A DNA stretch of 64,000 nucleotides from Gammaproteobacteria bacterium Ga0074134 (GTDB lineage: Bacteria; Pseudomonadota; Gammaproteobacteria; Ga0077554; Ga007554): positions 1 to 64,000 of the forward strand of contig LNEJ01000060.1 of the NCBI GenBank assembly GCA_001464965.1, read 5' to 3'. Within the stretch, counting starts at the first letter, position 1. Every line of letters begins with the position of its first letter. Under the pieces are notes generated by a model. It was not told the DNA's origin. It searched no databases and saw nothing but the letters and a program-made list of their open reading frames with translations. Shown here piece after piece: positions 26,834-37,916 of the stretch. A program made the translations under genes and the position numbers.

Positions 26834-27775
26834 TTAGTTCATCCGTAACACGAAAGAACGTGGAGCCCCGTTACGCACCGTGTCAACCCGCACTTCCCCG
26901 TCGGTTTTCAGGCTGTTCAACACCTGCATCCCCTTGGCGGGATTGTCGAGGCTCATGCCATTGACAGCCGTTACAATATCATTGGGTTCCATGCCAAAAC
27001 GCGCGAGGAAGCCCGGATCTTCATTTGGCAGAAAACGATAGCCTATAAATTTGCCGCCTTCACTGACCGGCATCGGACGGACGCGCTCCATCAGACTTTG
27101 CGGATTATTCATCGCGGCGTCGCGAAATTCCTGCATCGCGGCGTCGGAATTTGGCATGGACATCGCGGCACCTGGCGCGCCTTCACCGATCGTTTCATCC
27201 TTGGGCAGCAGCAGGGTTTCATATCGGCCGTCGCGCAACAGTATAACCTTGCCGGCATGAATCTCCTTCAATACCGCCCCGCCCGGCAGAGGCGCATCGA
27301 TCGCATAGAACTGCTCATTACCGCTGGAATCGGCGATAATCGCCCGCGCGCTTTTTTTGTCACGCGAGGCAATCACCCCGCGCAGATTCAAGGCAAGGCT
27401 GGTCTGCGGCGCCGTCTCCGCAGCTGCACCTGCACCTACATTAATCACCTGCATCTCGCCAAACAAATGCCACTGCGCCATTTCCTGGGGCGAGGGTTTG
27501 CGTGCCACCAGTGGCGCAGCCGCCGCGCCGCGCTGACCAACCGGTTGAATAAGCGGGGGCGGCGCGGCGTTCTCGTGCGGCGCGGGCAACACCATCCACG
27601 TCAACTTGGCCAGACTATACGCAATCAAGCACAACAGCATGACCGTGAACAGAAAAATCGCGCGCCTGGTCACGGATGGCTGCAATAGCCGTAGTGCAAA
27701 ATTGCGCCAAGCCACGGACGACATGAGGCCTGCGCCGCTTGCCGGCCCGTTACCCAATGCCATAGCCTCGATCAT
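26834..27775 (-). CDS. gspC: Type II secretion protein C
   Basis: 313 residues. One transmembrane helix (RAIFLFTVMLLCLIAYSLAK, about 38-57) is followed by a Pro-rich linker. The HR domain holds WHLFGEMQV and LALNLRGVIASRDKKSARAI, and the C-terminal PDZ domain is visible in GYRFLPNEDPGFLARFGMEP and NDIVTAVNGMSLDNPAKGMQ. GspC links the inner-membrane platform to the secretin. It is the first gene of the twelve-gene operon; no prepilin peptidase (GspO) is in the window, so PilD elsewhere must process the pseudopilins. Confidence 0.93.
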   Translation of the reverse strand: MIEAMALGNGPASGAGLMSSVAWRNFALRLLQPSVTRRAIFLFTVMLLCLIAYSLAKLTWMVLPAPHENAAPPPLIQPVGQRGAAAAPLVARKPSPQEMAQWHLFGEMQVINVGAGAAAETAPQTSLALNLRGVIASRDKKSARAIIADSSGNEQFYAIDAPLPGGAVLKEIHAGKVILLRDGRYETLLLPKDETIGEGAPGAAMSMPNSDAAMQEFRDAAMNNPQSLMERVRPMPVSEGGKFIGYRFLPNEDPGFLARFGMEPNDIVTAVNGMSLDNPAKGMQVLNSLKTDGEVRVDTVRNGAPRSFVLRMN

Positions 27776-27820
27776 CAGGAGATATTACCCGCGATTCATC
27801 ACGATTTAGTAACAGCGCCA

Positions 27821-28561
27821 TTACTTTCCAAAGAACAAATACAGTACGCCCAAAAACACCGGCTGGTGCATCATGTATATTGGCAGGCTATGCCGCCCGC
27901 CAAAAGCTAACAGGCGCGCTACTGGATGCCTGCCTGCCCAGCGCGCAAAGGCGGGCACATTTTCCCTTTGGTAAATCAGCTTGCCGAGAAACATCCCGAT
28001 CAACACCACGCCAAACCACGGCAGCAATGGCACATAATCTTCTGTTACCGGCTTGTGCGTCATCAGTCCCAGCCATTGCCAGGCCGGCAGATCAAACCAA
28101 GGATGCTGAAACTGCAACCCCGCGGCGATCAATCCCCCGCCCGCTACCAAGTTAAGCCAGAACAATCGCCTGAACAACAGCCCAAGCACGCTGGCAACCG
28201 CAATAAAGTGCAGGATACCAAAGAAAATCATGCTATTGGGGAACATTGCATAACTCCCCGCACTCACCAGGCCGGCACAACCCGCCACCTGCAACAGGCG
28301 CCGCCCAAAGGCACGCGGATTCACGCCGCGCGCCGTAGCCAAGAGCAGGCTCACACCTACCAGACCAAGAAACAAACTCACAATAATAGCGCGAAATCCC
28401 AGCCAAAAGGGATCATTATTGAAATCAGCGCTGATTACGCCGTAATAGCGCAAGTCAAATGTAAAATGATACGCAAACATCATCATGATAGCCGTGCCGC
28501 GCAACACATCGACAAATAAATAGCGTGTTGACGGAGAGGGTGGAGCACCCTGCCCGCACAT
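27821..28561 (-). CDS. DUF1624 (heparan-alpha-glucosaminide N-acetyltransferase-like) membrane protein
   Basis: About 246 residues from MCGQGAPPSPSTRYLFVDVL; a frame start at 28618 is also possible. RYLFVDVLRGTAIMMMFAYH is the typical opening of this acyltransferase-like family, and the histidine in FAYHFTFDLRYYG is conserved. Seven or so hydrophobic helices follow. The C-terminal GRHSLPIYMMHQPVFLGVLY is also typical. It probably transfers an acyl group to a sugar or lipid at the inner membrane; substrate unknown. It lies 45 bp upstream of gspC on the same strand and may be read with the gsp genes. Confidence 0.85.
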   Translation of the reverse strand: MCGQGAPPSPSTRYLFVDVLRGTAIMMMFAYHFTFDLRYYGVISADFNNDPFWLGFRAIIVSLFLGLVGVSLLLATARGVNPRAFGRRLLQVAGCAGLVSAGSYAMFPNSMIFFGILHFIAVASVLGLLFRRLFWLNLVAGGGLIAAGLQFQHPWFDLPAWQWLGLMTHKPVTEDYVPLLPWFGVVLIGMFLGKLIYQRENVPAFARWAGRHPVARLLAFGGRHSLPIYMMHQPVFLGVLYLFFGK

Positions 28562-28618
28562 ATTATCAGCGATTTTGACAGACTTACATTGGTATACCAC
28601 TTGACACCTTATGCACAA

Positions 28619-29146
28619 TGCCGTTATGGGGCGCCATCACGCCCCTGTTTACGCGCGCCTTAAAACCGCCACAGCCTAACAATACCACATAACATATTGT
28701 TTTTTATTGTTTTGTCTGGCGCGGCGCATTTTCCGTGCAAATCAAGAACAACCCCGCTGCGATGCGGCCTGGCGATGCTTTACCCCACGTCATCCACAAA
28801 GTTATCCACAGACTTTGTGGATAATGACAAATTTGTTACGGCAGCAACAAGTTAACGTTTCTTTGTTAGATCGGCTATCAATTTCAGCACCCATACTGCC
28901 GATGTGCCAAATTAAAATGCGTTTGGACAACCCAGACTCTTTAAGTGTGGATCATTTCATCGGAACAAGGAAAGTGCGAATCATGACTGGAAATGCTTCC
29001 AGGAAACTGGCGGAATGAAGGGGCAGCAGTGAAAGAGCGGGAGGATGCGCGTTTCTTGCGTAACCCGCCATGAGTTGTATAGCGGCGTAACACACTTTTT
29101 AATGGGCGCGCCAAGGAGATTAAGCAGGCGCCATCCATGCTTGCTC
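28619..29146. other. Intergenic region of about 530 bp
   Basis: No convincing gene. Its left part is AT-rich (a TTTTTTATTG stretch near 28700) and carries the DnaA-box cluster listed at 28790. A short open frame at 28707-29018 has no family resemblance and I do not call it. Confidence 0.5.
28790..28824. promoter_or_regulatory. DnaA-box cluster with inverted repeat
   Basis: TCATCCACA (28790-28798), TTATCCACA (28802-28810) and its reverse complement TGTGGATAA (28816-28824) lie within 35 bp. ATCCACAAAGT and ACTTTGTGGAT form a perfect 11-bp inverted repeat around the central box. Two exact consensus DnaA boxes plus one with a single mismatch is far above chance spacing. No dnaA, dnaN or rnpA gene is near, so it is more likely a DnaA-binding control or titration site than the origin. 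Confidence 0.6.
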
Positions 29147-29482
29147 CTACTTCCAGCGCAATATAACCCAGCCAGGAATCGCCATATTGGGATTCAGATC
29201 GTTGCGCCGCGTTTCCAGGTTGCCGTCGCCGTCGGTATCGACCAGATAGTAAGGCGCACCGACTTTTGGGGTAATCTTGACCGTATAAAGCACACCGCCA
29301 ATCCGGTATTCTTCCACCTTCTCATTGGGGCGCTGGATGATTTTGACATCAGGCTCAGGGACCTCCCCGCTGTTCAACCCGTCTGTCGGCGGTGGCGGGA
29401 GTTCGGGCTTTGCCGTTTTGTCCGCCGCCCATGACGGAGCCGTAAGCAGTACAGTAATCAATATTGCAAGGAATGTCCGCAT
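29147..29482 (-). CDS. DUF2782 domain protein, exported
   Basis: 111 residues from MRTFLAILITVLLTAPSWAA, a clear signal peptide with cleavage after Ala. The mature part has EPDVKIIQRPNEKVEEYRIG, then LYTVKITPKVGAPYYLVDTD and the end IPGWVILRWK, which is how I remember DUF2782. In several gammaproteobacteria this gene lies beside polA, as here. Function unknown. It starts 22 bp after the LOG-family gene stop, so it is probably second in that operon. Confidence 0.85.
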   Translation of the reverse strand: MRTFLAILITVLLTAPSWAADKTAKPELPPPPTDGLNSGEVPEPDVKIIQRPNEKVEEYRIGGVLYTVKITPKVGAPYYLVDTDGDGNLETRRNDLNPNMAIPGWVILRWK

Positions 29483-29504
29483 CACGTGCTTTTCCTTAAT
29501 GTTT

Positions 29505-30242
29505 TCAGAGATCCAGCAATGTCGCCTGCTCATCTGCAGAAGGCTCGAAGCCGCGATGCTCGTAGTGGTTGAAAATCGCGTCCACCACCTCTTGCGGGGT
29601 GTCGACGAGTTGCATCAAATCCAGATCCTCGGGACTAATGACGCCTTCGGGCACCAGCGTTGCCCTGAACCAGGCGAGCAGTCCTTCCCAGAACGGCTTG
29701 TGTACCAGAATCACGGGGATCTGACGGGTTTTGTGTGTCTGTACCAGCGTCAGAATCTCCATCATCTCATCCAGAGTACCAAAACCGCCCGGCAATACCA
29801 CGTAGGCCGAGGCGTATTTCACGAACATTACCTTGCGCGAAAAAAAGTGCCTGAAGTTAAGAGAGATGTTCTGATAAGGATTGGTTGTCTGTTCGTGGGG
29901 CAGTACAATATTGAGGCCAATGCTGGGCGATTTCCCGGCGAAAGCACCTTTGTTGGCCGCCTCCATGATGCCCGGGCCGCCTCCGCTCACCACACTGAAA
30001 CCGGCGTCAGACAACATGAGCGCAATATCTTCGGTGAGCTTATAATAAGGGTGGTCCACCGGTGTGCGCGCCGAACCGAAGATGCTGACCGAAGGCTTGA
30101 TCTGCGACAGGCGTTCGAAGCCTTCGACAAATTCCGCCATGATCTGGAAAATCTTCCACGACTCGCGTGTCAGTGAAGTGTCGTTGACAGGCTTGAGGCT
30201 GGGGTGGGAGTGTCTTTCTTGTGCATTCATAGTAGTAGTCAC
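29505..30242 (-). CDS. LOG family protein (TIGR00730, Rossmann fold nucleotide hydrolase-like)
   Basis: 245 residues. SVSIFGSARTPVDHPYY near residue 52 opens the Rossmann fold. FSVVSGGGPGIMEAANKGAF and the signature PGGFGTLDEMMEILTLVQTH near 150-170 are the two conserved LOG motifs (PGGxGTxxE). Such enzymes cleave nucleoside 5'-monophosphates to base and ribose phosphate; plant LOG activates cytokinins. The N-terminal 40 residues make this a longer form. A second ATG four codons in is possible. It is divergent from polA across 245 bp. Confidence 0.93.
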   Translation of the reverse strand: MTTTMNAQERHSHPSLKPVNDTSLTRESWKIFQIMAEFVEGFERLSQIKPSVSIFGSARTPVDHPYYKLTEDIALMLSDAGFSVVSGGGPGIMEAANKGAFAGKSPSIGLNIVLPHEQTTNPYQNISLNFRHFFSRKVMFVKYASAYVVLPGGFGTLDEMMEILTLVQTHKTRQIPVILVHKPFWEGLLAWFRATLVPEGVISPEDLDLMQLVDTPQEVVDAIFNHYEHRGFEPSADEQATLLDL

Positions 30243-30261
30243 CGAAAATTAAGTTGCCGCC

Positions 30262-30339
30262 TTAGAACCCGTTCAATATCTCGCTGAAGGGTGCATCGCG
30301 GTGCTGCATCCCTTGATCGAGATATTGAACAGGTTCCAA
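30262..30339. repeat. Short copy (about 80 bp) of the three-copy inverted-repeat element
   Basis: The 19-bp arms at 30265-30283 and 30318-30336 pair with one mismatch (GTTCAATATCTCG / CGAGATATTGAAC is perfect). The sequence TCGCTGAAGGGTGCATCGCGG and the tail CCCTTGATCGA are shared with the longer copies at 33194 and 60428, but the middle 85 bp is missing. It lies between the LOG gene and polA. Confidence 0.8.
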
Positions 30340-30487
30340 GGGCGTGCCGGGAAAAGCTTATATTGAATATATCGGGCTGTTGGCGACATACTTAATTTGA
30401 ATAGATCTAATCATAAACGAAAAAGCCCTTTGAGGCATAGCCATTAGGCCCCAAATCCACACACCACCTGCCAAGACACCAGACACT

Positions 30488-33196
30488 ATGATTGAAACCG
30501 CACCCAAACCACTGATCCTGGTGGATGGCTCCTCTTACCTCTATCGCGCCTTCCACGCCCTGCCGCCACTGACCAATTCGCGCGGCGAACCCACCGGGGC
30601 GGTGTATGGCGTGGTCAACATGTTGCGCAAGCTGATCGCGGACTATCAGTCCGAGCATGTCACGGTGGTGTTCGACGCCAAGGGCAAAACCTTCCGCGAT
30701 GAGATCTTTGAACACTACAAGGCACACCGCCCGCCAATGCCGGATGAGCTGCGCTCACAGATCGAGCCGCTGCACGCCATCGTGCGCGCCATGGGGTTGC
30801 CGGTGCTGGTGATAGATGGCGTTGAGGCCGACGATGTGATCGGCACCCTGGCGGTGCAGGCCGCCGCACTCGGCTTGCCGGTGGTGATCTCCACCGGCGA
30901 CAAGGACATGGCGCAACTGGTCGATGGGCATGTCACCCTCATCAACACCATGAGCAATACGACGCTCAATGCGCAGGGTGTTATAGACAAATTTGGGGTT
31001 GCCCCCGGTCAGATCATCGACTACCTGGCACTGGTGGGCGACACCTCGGATAACATCCCCGGCATCCCCAAGGTCGGACCCAAGACCGCCGCCAAGTGGC
31101 TGCAGGAGCATGGCTCGCTGGATAACATCATCGCCAAAGCCGATCAAATCAGCGGCAAGGTCGGCGAGAGCCTGCGCGAGCATCTGCACCTGCTGCCGCT
31201 ATCGCGGCAACTGGCAACGATCCGCTGCGACGTGCCGCTGCCGGTGGGGCCACTCGACCTGCACCTTCAGCCCGCCGATACCGCCGCGCTGCGCGAGCTG
31301 TTTCAGCGCATGGAGTTCAAAACCTGGCTGGGACAACTGGATCAGTCAACGCCCGTAAACGATCCGCCTCCTGCTCCCCCCTCCCTGGCCTCTGACTATC
31401 AAACCGTGCTCACCGAAGCAGACCTGGAACGCTGGCTTGCACGCCTGGAGCAGGCCGATCTGTTTGCCTTCGACACAGAAACCACGAGCCTGGACTACAT
31501 GCAGGCCGAAATCGTAGGCGTGTCGTTTTGCATTCGGCCGGGTGAAGCCGCCTATGTGCCACTGGCGCATGACTATCCCGGCGCGCCCGCCCAGTTATCG
31601 CGTGAATCGGTTTTAGAGCGGCTGCGCCCGCTGCTGGAAGACGCCAGCCGCCCCAAGCTGGGTCAGAATCTCAAATATGACATGAGCGTGCTGGCTAACC
31701 ACGGCATCGCATTGGCGGGCATTCGCTATGACACCATGCTGGAATCCTATGTGCTCAACAGCACCGCCTCGCGCCACGACATGGATACGCTGGCGCTGAC
31801 CCATCTGGGCCACAAGACTATCCGCTTCGAGGATATCGCGGGTAAGGGCGCACGCCAGCTCACTTTTAATCAGATCGGCATCGAGCAGGCCGCACCGTAT
31901 GCCGCCGAAGATGCCGACATCACCCTGCGCCTGCATCACGCCTTGTGGCCGCGCCTGGCCGCAGAGCCGGGCCTGCAAAGACTATTTAATGAAATCGAAG
32001 TGCCTCTGGTGCCGGTGCTGTCGCGCATCGAGCGCAACGGCGTGCTGGTGGACGCCGGAATGCTTTACCGGCAGAGCGAGGAGCTGGCGCGGCAGATGCT
32101 GGAGATCCAGCAACAGGCACATAGCGCCGCCGGGCAACCCTTCAATCTCGATTCACCCAAGCAGATCCAGGCCATCCTATTCGACAAGCTGCAGCTGCCG
32201 GTGCTGGAGAAGACCCCCACGGGCCAGCCTTCCACCGCCGAATCGACGCTCGCCGAACTGGCGCTGGACTATCCGCTGCCGAAACTGATCCTCGAACACC
32301 GCACCCTGGCCAAGCTGAAATCGACCTACACCGACAAACTGCCGGGGCAGATCAATCCACGTACCGGGCGCGTCCACACCTCGTATCATCAGGCGGTGGC
32401 GGCTACGGGCCGATTGTCATCTTCAGACCCGAATTTGCAGAATATCCCGATCCGCAGCGCCGAAGGGCGCCGCATCCGCCAGGCCTTTATCGCCCCGCCG
32501 GGACACAAGATCGTCGCCGCCGACTATTCGCAAATCGAACTGCGCATCATGGCCCACCTGTCGCAAGACGACGGCCTGCTGCGCGCCTTCAGCCATGGCG
32601 AAGACATCCACCGCGCCACTGCCGCCGAGATCTTCGGCGCCGCTCCCGATCAAGTCACCTCTGAGCAACGCCGCAACGCCAAGGCCATCAACTTCGGGCT
32701 GATCTACGGCATGTCCGCCTTCGGCCTGGCGCGGCAACTGGGCGTCGAGCGCGGCGCGGCACAACAGTATATGGATCTCTATTTCGCCCGTTATCCCGGC
32801 GTAAAGGCATTCATGGATCGCACGCGCACCCAAACCCGCGCCGACGGCTATGTGGAAACCCTGTTTGGCCGCCGCTTGTATCTGGCCGACATCAAATCCA
32901 GCAACCAGCAACGCCGCCAATACGCCGAACGCGCCGCCATCAACGCCCCCATGCAAGGCACCGCCGCAGACATCATCAAACTCGCCATGCTCAAAACCGA
33001 CACCATGATCCTCGCCGGAAATCTGACCGCAAAAATGGTGATGCAAGTGCACGATGAGCTGGTCTTCGAAGTGCCCGAAAACGCGCTTCACCAAACTATC
33101 GAAGACATCCGCCACTGCATGTCCAGCGCGGCCAGTTTATCCGTGCCGCTGGTGGTAGACATCGGCGTTGGCAATAATTGGGATGAGGCGCATTAG
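30488..33196 (+). CDS. polA: DNA polymerase I
   Basis: 902 residues with all three domains. Residues 1-290 are the 5'-3' flap nuclease ([50 protein letters not shown]). The 3'-5' proofreading domain is intact, with the DxE motif in [11 protein letters not shown] near 325. The family A polymerase has motif A ([19 protein letters not shown] near 675), motif B ([14 protein letters not shown] near 730) and motif C ([11 protein letters not shown] near 851). It works in replication gap filling and repair. Converges on metH; its stop codon lies at the edge of a repeat element. Confidence 0.97.
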   Translation: MIETAPKPLILVDGSSYLYRAFHALPPLTNSRGEPTGAVYGVVNMLRKLIADYQSEHVTVVFDAKGKTFRDEIFEHYKAHRPPMPDELRSQIEPLHAIVRAMGLPVLVIDGVEADDVIGTLAVQAAALGLPVVISTGDKDMAQLVDGHVTLINTMSNTTLNAQGVIDKFGVAPGQIIDYLALVGDTSDNIPGIPKVGPKTAAKWLQEHGSLDNIIAKADQISGKVGESLREHLHLLPLSRQLATIRCDVPLPVGPLDLHLQPADTAALRELFQRMEFKTWLGQLDQSTPVNDPPPAPPSLASDYQTVLTEADLERWLARLEQADLFAFDTETTSLDYMQAEIVGVSFCIRPGEAAYVPLAHDYPGAPAQLSRESVLERLRPLLEDASRPKLGQNLKYDMSVLANHGIALAGIRYDTMLESYVLNSTASRHDMDTLALTHLGHKTIRFEDIAGKGARQLTFNQIGIEQAAPYAAEDADITLRLHHALWPRLAAEPGLQRLFNEIEVPLVPVLSRIERNGVLVDAGMLYRQSEELARQMLEIQQQAHSAAGQPFNLDSPKQIQAILFDKLQLPVLEKTPTGQPSTAESTLAELALDYPLPKLILEHRTLAKLKSTYTDKLPGQINPRTGRVHTSYHQAVAATGRLSSSDPNLQNIPIRSAEGRRIRQAFIAPPGHKIVAADYSQIELRIMAHLSQDDGLLRAFSHGEDIHRATAAEIFGAAPDQVTSEQRRNAKAINFGLIYGMSAFGLARQLGVERGAAQQYMDLYFARYPGVKAFMDRTRTQTRADGYVETLFGRRLYLADIKSSNQQRRQYAERAAINAPMQGTAADIIKLAMLKTDTMILAGNLTAKMVMQVHDELVFEVPENALHQTIEDIRHCMSSAASLSVPLVVDIGVGNNWDEAH

Positions 33197-33357
33197 AACC
33201 CGTTCACGATCTCGCTGAAGGGCGCATCGCGGCGTTATTGTGGCCTCAAAATGCTCACATACTACTTGTATGCTGCGCTTTTTCGGCCATTTTTGCCTTG
33301 CGCTGGGAACCCTTCGCTGCGCTCTTCCCTTGATCGAAATCGTGAACAGGTTCTTAG
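33194..33357. repeat. Long copy (about 164 bp) of the three-copy inverted-repeat element
   Basis: The arms at 33196-33214 and 33335-33353 are inverted, with two mismatches. The interior (ATGCTCACATA..., TGTATGCTGCGCTTTTTCGG, GGGAACCCTTCGCTGCGCTC) is nearly the same as the copy at 60428. It begins at the polA stop codon and ends just before the metH stop, so it may act as the bidirectional terminator of this convergent pair. Open frames through it (MLTYYLYAALF...) are not genes. Confidence 0.85.
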
Positions 33358-33371
33358 GGGAGTCGATAGGT

Positions 33372-36300
33372 TCAACTATCATACGCCAGCACCGGCGCCA
33401 GCCAGCGCTCTGCCTCTTCGACTGTCATGCCCTTACGCCGCGCGTAGTCCTCGACCTGGTCTTTTTCGATCTTGCCGACCGAAAAATAGCTCGATTCGGG
33501 GTGCGCGAAATAAAATCCGCTTACCGCTGCGGTGGGCAGCATGGCATAGCTTTCGGTGAGGACGATCCCTGCATTTTCCGGCGCATGGAGCAACTCGAAC
33601 AGCGGGCCTTTTTCGGTGTGGTCGGGGCAGGCGGCATAGCCGGGGGCGGGGCGGATGCCGCGGTATTTTTCGTCGATCAACTCTTCGTTGCTCAGGTTTT
33701 CATCTTTTGCGTAGCCCCAGAATTCCTTGCGCACGCGCTCGTGCATAAGTTCGGCAAAGGCTTCGGCGAGTCGGTCGGCGAGGGCTTTTAGCATGATGCT
33801 GTTGTAGTCGTCGTGATTCTTTTCGTACTCGGCGACGCGCGCGTCGATGCCGATGCCGGTGGTGACAGCGAAGGCGCCGATGTAGTCTTTCACGCCGCTG
33901 TCCTTGGGCGCGACCAAATCAGCCAGGCACAGGTTGGGGCGGCCCGGCGGTTTGACCATCTGCTGACGCAGGGTATGGAAGGTCATCGCCACCTTGGTGC
34001 GCGATTCATCGGTATAGATTTCGATGTCTTCGTTCAGGCTGTTGGCGGGGAACAGGCCAATCACCGCATTGGCTTGCAGCCAACGTTCCTCGATGATGCG
34101 CTTGAGCATCGCCTGGGCATCGCTGAACAAATTCGTGGCGGCCTCGCCCACCGTCGCGTCGCTGAGAATTTTGGGATAACGCCCGGAGAGTTCCCAGGTC
34201 TGGAAGAACGGCGTCCAGTCGATGCGTGCGCTGATGTCCTGCAATGGGTAATCGGTCAGCGCCTTCAGGCCAAGAAAGGCAGGGAGCGGCGGGGCATATC
34301 TGGCCCAATCGGTCTTCAGGCCGTGCTCGCGCGCCTCAATCAGCGTATAGCGCTTGCTTGATGCCTTTTTGCCCTTATGCTCGATGCGGATCTTTTCGTA
34401 TTCAGTCTTGATTTCCTTTACATAGGGATCTTTAAGGTCGTCGCTCACCAGTGAGGTACACACACCAACGCTACGCGAGGCGTCCGTTACATAAACGGTG
34501 GGGCCGCTATAGCCTGGCTCGATCTTCACGGCGGTATGAACCCGCGAGGTGGTGGCGCCGCCGATCAGCAGCGGGAGGGTGAAGCCTTCGCGCTCCATTT
34601 CTTTAGCGACATAGGCCATCTCTTCCAGCGACGGCGTGATCAGGCCCGACAGGCCGATGATGTCGACCTTTTCGTCTCGCGCGGTTTGCAGAATTTTGGC
34701 GCACGGTACCATCACGCCCAGATCGACCACATCGAAATTGTTGCATTGCAGCACCACGCCGACGATATTCTTGCCGATGTCATGCACATCGCCCTTCACC
34801 GTCGCCATGAGGATCTTGCCCTTGGCCTTTTGTTCGCCGCCACCGGCCTCCTTTTCCGCTTCAATATACGGGATGAGATGCGCCACCGCCTGTTTCATGA
34901 CACGTGCACTTTTCACCACCTGTGGCAGGAACATTTTGCCTGAGCCGAACAGATCGCCGACCACGTTCATGCCGTCCATCAGCGGCCCTTCGATCACATG
35001 GATGGGGCGCACCGCCTGCTGCCGCGCCTCTTCGGTATCCTCGATGACATAGGTGGTGATGCCCTTCACCAGGGCATGGGTAAGGCGCTCCGTCACCGTG
35101 CCATTGCGCCAGGCGAGGTCTTCGACCTTGGCCTTGTCGCTGCCCTTGACCGACTCGGCGAATTCCACCAGTCGCTCGGTGGCGTCAGGGCGGCGATTGA
35201 GAATCACGTCCTCCACGCGCTCCAGAACATCCTTGGGGATCTCTGCGTATACGCCCAATTGCCCGGCGTTGACGATGCCCATCGTCAGCCCCGCCTTGAT
35301 CGCGTGATAGAGAAATACCGTGTGGATGGCCTCGCGCACCGGCTCGTTGCCTCGGAAGGAAAACGACACGTTGCTCACCCCGCCGCTGATCTTGGCGTAG
35401 GGCAGGGTTTGCTTGATGATGCGCGTGGCTTCAATGAAATCCACGCCGTAGTTATTGTGTTCCTCGATGCCGGTGGCGACGGCGAAGATGTTGGGATCGA
35501 AGATGATGTCCTCGGGCGGGAAGCCGACTTCATTCACCAAAATATTGTAGGACTCGGTGCAGATCTCCACCTTGCGTGCCTGGGTGTCGGCCTGGCCTTG
35601 TTCATCGAACGCCATTACGATCACCGCCGCGCCATAACGCCGCACCAGCTTGGCCTTTTCGATGAACTCCGCCTTGCCTTCCTTCATGCTGATGGAGTTG
35701 ACGATAGGCTTGCCCTGCACGCACTTTAATCCCGCCTCAATCACCTGCCACTTGGAGGAGTCGATCATGATCGGCACGCGGCTGATGTCGGGTTCGGAGG
35801 CGATCAGTTTCAGAAAGGTCACCATCGCCTTTTCCGAATCCAGCATGCCTTCGTCCATGTTGATGTCGATGATCTGCGCGCCGTTTTCCACTTGGTTGCG
35901 CGCCACGTCGAGCGCCTTGTCGAACTCGCCGCCGATGATGAGGCGCGCGAAGGCCTTCGAGCCGGTCACATTGGTGCGCTCGCCGACGTTGACGAACAAT
36001 GTGTCGTCGCCAATATTAAAGGGTTCAAGTCCGGAAAGGCGGCACTTCTTTTCAATCACCGGCACGGTGCGCGGCGGAACTTGGCTTACCGCATCGGCAA
36101 TCGCCTTGATGTGCGCGGGGCTGGTGCCGCAACAGCCGCCGACGATATTGAGAAAGCCGCTTTCCGCGAATTCGCGGATGATGCCCGCCATCGTCTCCGG
36201 CGTCTCATCATACTCGCCAAAGGCGTTGGGCAGGCCTGCGTTGGGATGCGCACTCACATGGGTGTCGGCAATTCTGGCTAATTCCTCCACATAGGGGCGC

Positions 36301-37064
36301 AGCTCTTTGGCGCCGAGCGCGCAGTTAAGGCCTATGGACAGCGGCCGCACGTGCGACACGGAATTCCAGAACGCCTCCGTGGTCTGGCCGGACAGGGTGC
36401 GTCCGCTGGCATCGGTAATCGTGCCGGATATCATGATCGGCACGCGCACATGGTGATCTTCAAAATACTGATCAATGGCGAACAGCGCCGCCTTGGCGTT
36501 GAGCGTGTCGAAAATCGTTTCGACCATGAGGATGTCCGCCCCACCATCGAGCAACCCGCGCAGCGCCTCGGTATAGGCCTCCACCAGTTGATCGAAGGTG
36601 ACGTTGCGAAAGCCGGGGTCGTTGACATCGGGCGAGATCGAAGCGGTGCGGCTGGTGGGTCCCAGCACACCCGCCACGAAGCGCGGCTTGCCGGGGGTTT
36701 TGGCCTGCACCTCATCCGCCGCCGCGCGCGCGAGCTTCGCCGCTTCCAGATTCAGCTCATACACCAAATCTTCCATGTGGTAGTCGGCCATGGAGATCGA
36801 GGTGGAGTTGAAGGTGTTGGTTTCAAGAATATCCGCGCCGGCCTCAAGATAGGCGGTATGAATGGCGCGGATTATCTGCGGCTGGGTGAGCGTCAGCAGA
36901 TCATTGTTGCCCTTCAGGTCATGCGCAAAATCGGCAAAGCGGGTGCCGCGATAATCTTTTTCATCCAGCTTGTAGGTCTGGATCATCGTCCCCATCGCAC
37001 CGTCAAGGATGAGGATGCGTTCTTTCAGGAGTTGTTCGAGGGTGGCACTGCGGTTATTGTTCAT
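33372..37064 (-). CDS. metH: Cobalamin-dependent methionine synthase
   Basis: 1230 residues, full length. It methylates homocysteine using methyl-tetrahydrofolate via methylcobalamin. Domains in order: the homocysteine/zinc barrel (1-330; cysteines in [10 protein letters not shown] and [14 protein letters not shown]), the pterin barrel (350-620; [20 protein letters not shown]), the cap and B12 domain (650-890; cobalt-ligand His in [19 protein letters not shown]), and the reactivation/AdoMet domain (910-1230; [20 protein letters not shown]). I looked for a cobalamin or SAM/SAH riboswitch in the 146 bp upstream and could not recognise one. Confidence 0.97.
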   Translation of the reverse strand: MNNNRSATLEQLLKERILILDGAMGTMIQTYKLDEKDYRGTRFADFAHDLKGNNDLLTLTQPQIIRAIHTAYLEAGADILETNTFNSTSISMADYHMEDLVYELNLEAAKLARAAADEVQAKTPGKPRFVAGVLGPTSRTASISPDVNDPGFRNVTFDQLVEAYTEALRGLLDGGADILMVETIFDTLNAKAALFAIDQYFEDHHVRVPIMISGTITDASGRTLSGQTTEAFWNSVSHVRPLSIGLNCALGAKELRPYVEELARIADTHVSAHPNAGLPNAFGEYDETPETMAGIIREFAESGFLNIVGGCCGTSPAHIKAIADAVSQVPPRTVPVIEKKCRLSGLEPFNIGDDTLFVNVGERTNVTGSKAFARLIIGGEFDKALDVARNQVENGAQIIDINMDEGMLDSEKAMVTFLKLIASEPDISRVPIMIDSSKWQVIEAGLKCVQGKPIVNSISMKEGKAEFIEKAKLVRRYGAAVIVMAFDEQGQADTQARKVEICTESYNILVNEVGFPPEDIIFDPNIFAVATGIEEHNNYGVDFIEATRIIKQTLPYAKISGGVSNVSFSFRGNEPVREAIHTVFLYHAIKAGLTMGIVNAGQLGVYAEIPKDVLERVEDVILNRRPDATERLVEFAESVKGSDKAKVEDLAWRNGTVTERLTHALVKGITTYVIEDTEEARQQAVRPIHVIEGPLMDGMNVVGDLFGSGKMFLPQVVKSARVMKQAVAHLIPYIEAEKEAGGGEQKAKGKILMATVKGDVHDIGKNIVGVVLQCNNFDVVDLGVMVPCAKILQTARDEKVDIIGLSGLITPSLEEMAYVAKEMEREGFTLPLLIGGATTSRVHTAVKIEPGYSGPTVYVTDASRSVGVCTSLVSDDLKDPYVKEIKTEYEKIRIEHKGKKASSKRYTLIEAREHGLKTDWARYAPPLPAFLGLKALTDYPLQDISARIDWTPFFQTWELSGRYPKILSDATVGEAATNLFSDAQAMLKRIIEERWLQANAVIGLFPANSLNEDIEIYTDESRTKVAMTFHTLRQQMVKPPGRPNLCLADLVAPKDSGVKDYIGAFAVTTGIGIDARVAEYEKNHDDYNSIMLKALADRLAEAFAELMHERVRKEFWGYAKDENLSNEELIDEKYRGIRPAPGYAACPDHTEKGPLFELLHAPENAGIVLTESYAMLPTAAVSGFYFAHPESSYFSVGKIEKDQVEDYARRKGMTVEEAERWLAPVLAYDS

Positions 37065-37210
37065 ATACTCGGGTAATCAACTGTAGGGGGCGTATCACGC
37101 ACCGTGAATAATCGGCATCACCAGCGGAGGGTGACTGGCACCTTCCCTGCCGCCAGCCCTTCAGGCATGGTACGCATGGCGTACTCTGCCCCTGGATTGA
37201 TTATTATCGC

Positions 37211-37897
37211 TTATCTGCGCCGCAATATCGCTATCCAGCGCCACAGATTGAACAGACTGGCCAACGAACCCGCCACATAGGTGAGGGCGCACGCCCGCAG
37301 GATGCGTCGCGCGGCACGTTCCTCCTGCTCCGAGATATAGCCCCCGTTGCGCAACACCGGCAACGCCCGGCCAAAACTGGCGTCCCATTCCACGGGCAGG
37401 GTCACGAGATGAACGAGGGTGGACATGGCAAAACCGGCAAGCCCCACGAGGAATAGCGCAAACCCCGCCGATGGGGAGCGCGCCAGCGCTACCACCACGG
37501 GCATCACCAGCATCGCCAGGGACGCCAGCTTTTCAATGCGCTGGGCGATTTGCACCAGGTTGCTGCGCATCTTCAGGGGACCGTATCCGGCTTGATCCTG
37601 CAATGCATGCCCCACCTCATGCGCCGCCACCGCCACGGCCGTAAGTGATTTGCCATTAAGGTAAGCGGGGCTCAGCCGCACGCGCTTGGCGAGGGGATCG
37701 TAATGATCGCCGCTCTCGGTCTGCTCCACACCCACGTCAAACAGACCGTGTTTGTCCAGCAGGTGCCGCGCCAACTCGCCGCCCGTACCGGGCAATTCAT
37801 CCTGGGTTTTACTGTAACGCTTGAGCACATGCCGCGCCCAGAACTGCGGCCCGAACACCAGCAGAATGCCGAACAGCGCGAGGAGAATGATATACAT
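37211..37897 (-). CDS. Membrane zinc metallopeptidase (YugP-like, Zn_peptidase_2)
   Basis: 228 residues. The zinc-binding motif is AVAAHEVGHALQDQAGYGPL (HExxH near residue 93). Preceding it is VGVEQTESGDHYDPLAKRVR, also conserved in this family. Three or four hydrophobic helices (N-terminus, near 125-165 and near the C-terminus, LTYVAGSLASLFNLWRWI) anchor it in the inner membrane. Such proteins are predicted neutral zinc peptidases without known substrates. A 146-bp gap separates it from metH downstream on the same coordinate side; both read leftward. Confidence 0.88.
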   Translation of the reverse strand: MYIILLALFGILLVFGPQFWARHVLKRYSKTQDELPGTGGELARHLLDKHGLFDVGVEQTESGDHYDPLAKRVRLSPAYLNGKSLTAVAVAAHEVGHALQDQAGYGPLKMRSNLVQIAQRIEKLASLAMLVMPVVVALARSPSAGFALFLVGLAGFAMSTLVHLVTLPVEWDASFGRALPVLRNGGYISEQEERAARRILRACALTYVAGSLASLFNLWRWIAILRRR

Positions 37898-37916
37898 TTC
37901 AGCTAATCAAAAAGGA

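Noticed and set aside
28790-28824. Chromosomal origin oriC
   Set aside because: Only about three DnaA boxes and no dnaA, dnaN, rnpA, rpmH or gidA neighbours.
28707-29018. 103-codon frame in the intergenic region beside DUF2782
   Set aside because: It spans the DnaA-box palindrome, lacks a ribosome site and resembles no family.
33251-33559. Frame MLTYYLYAALFRPFLP... and its twin at 60485-60718
   Set aside because: Both are readings of the same repeated intergenic element and run into antisense of real genes.
37065-37210. Possible cobalamin or SAM/SAH riboswitch before metH
   Set aside because: I found no B12 box or other conserved core; only a small TCACC/GGTGA hairpin is visible.
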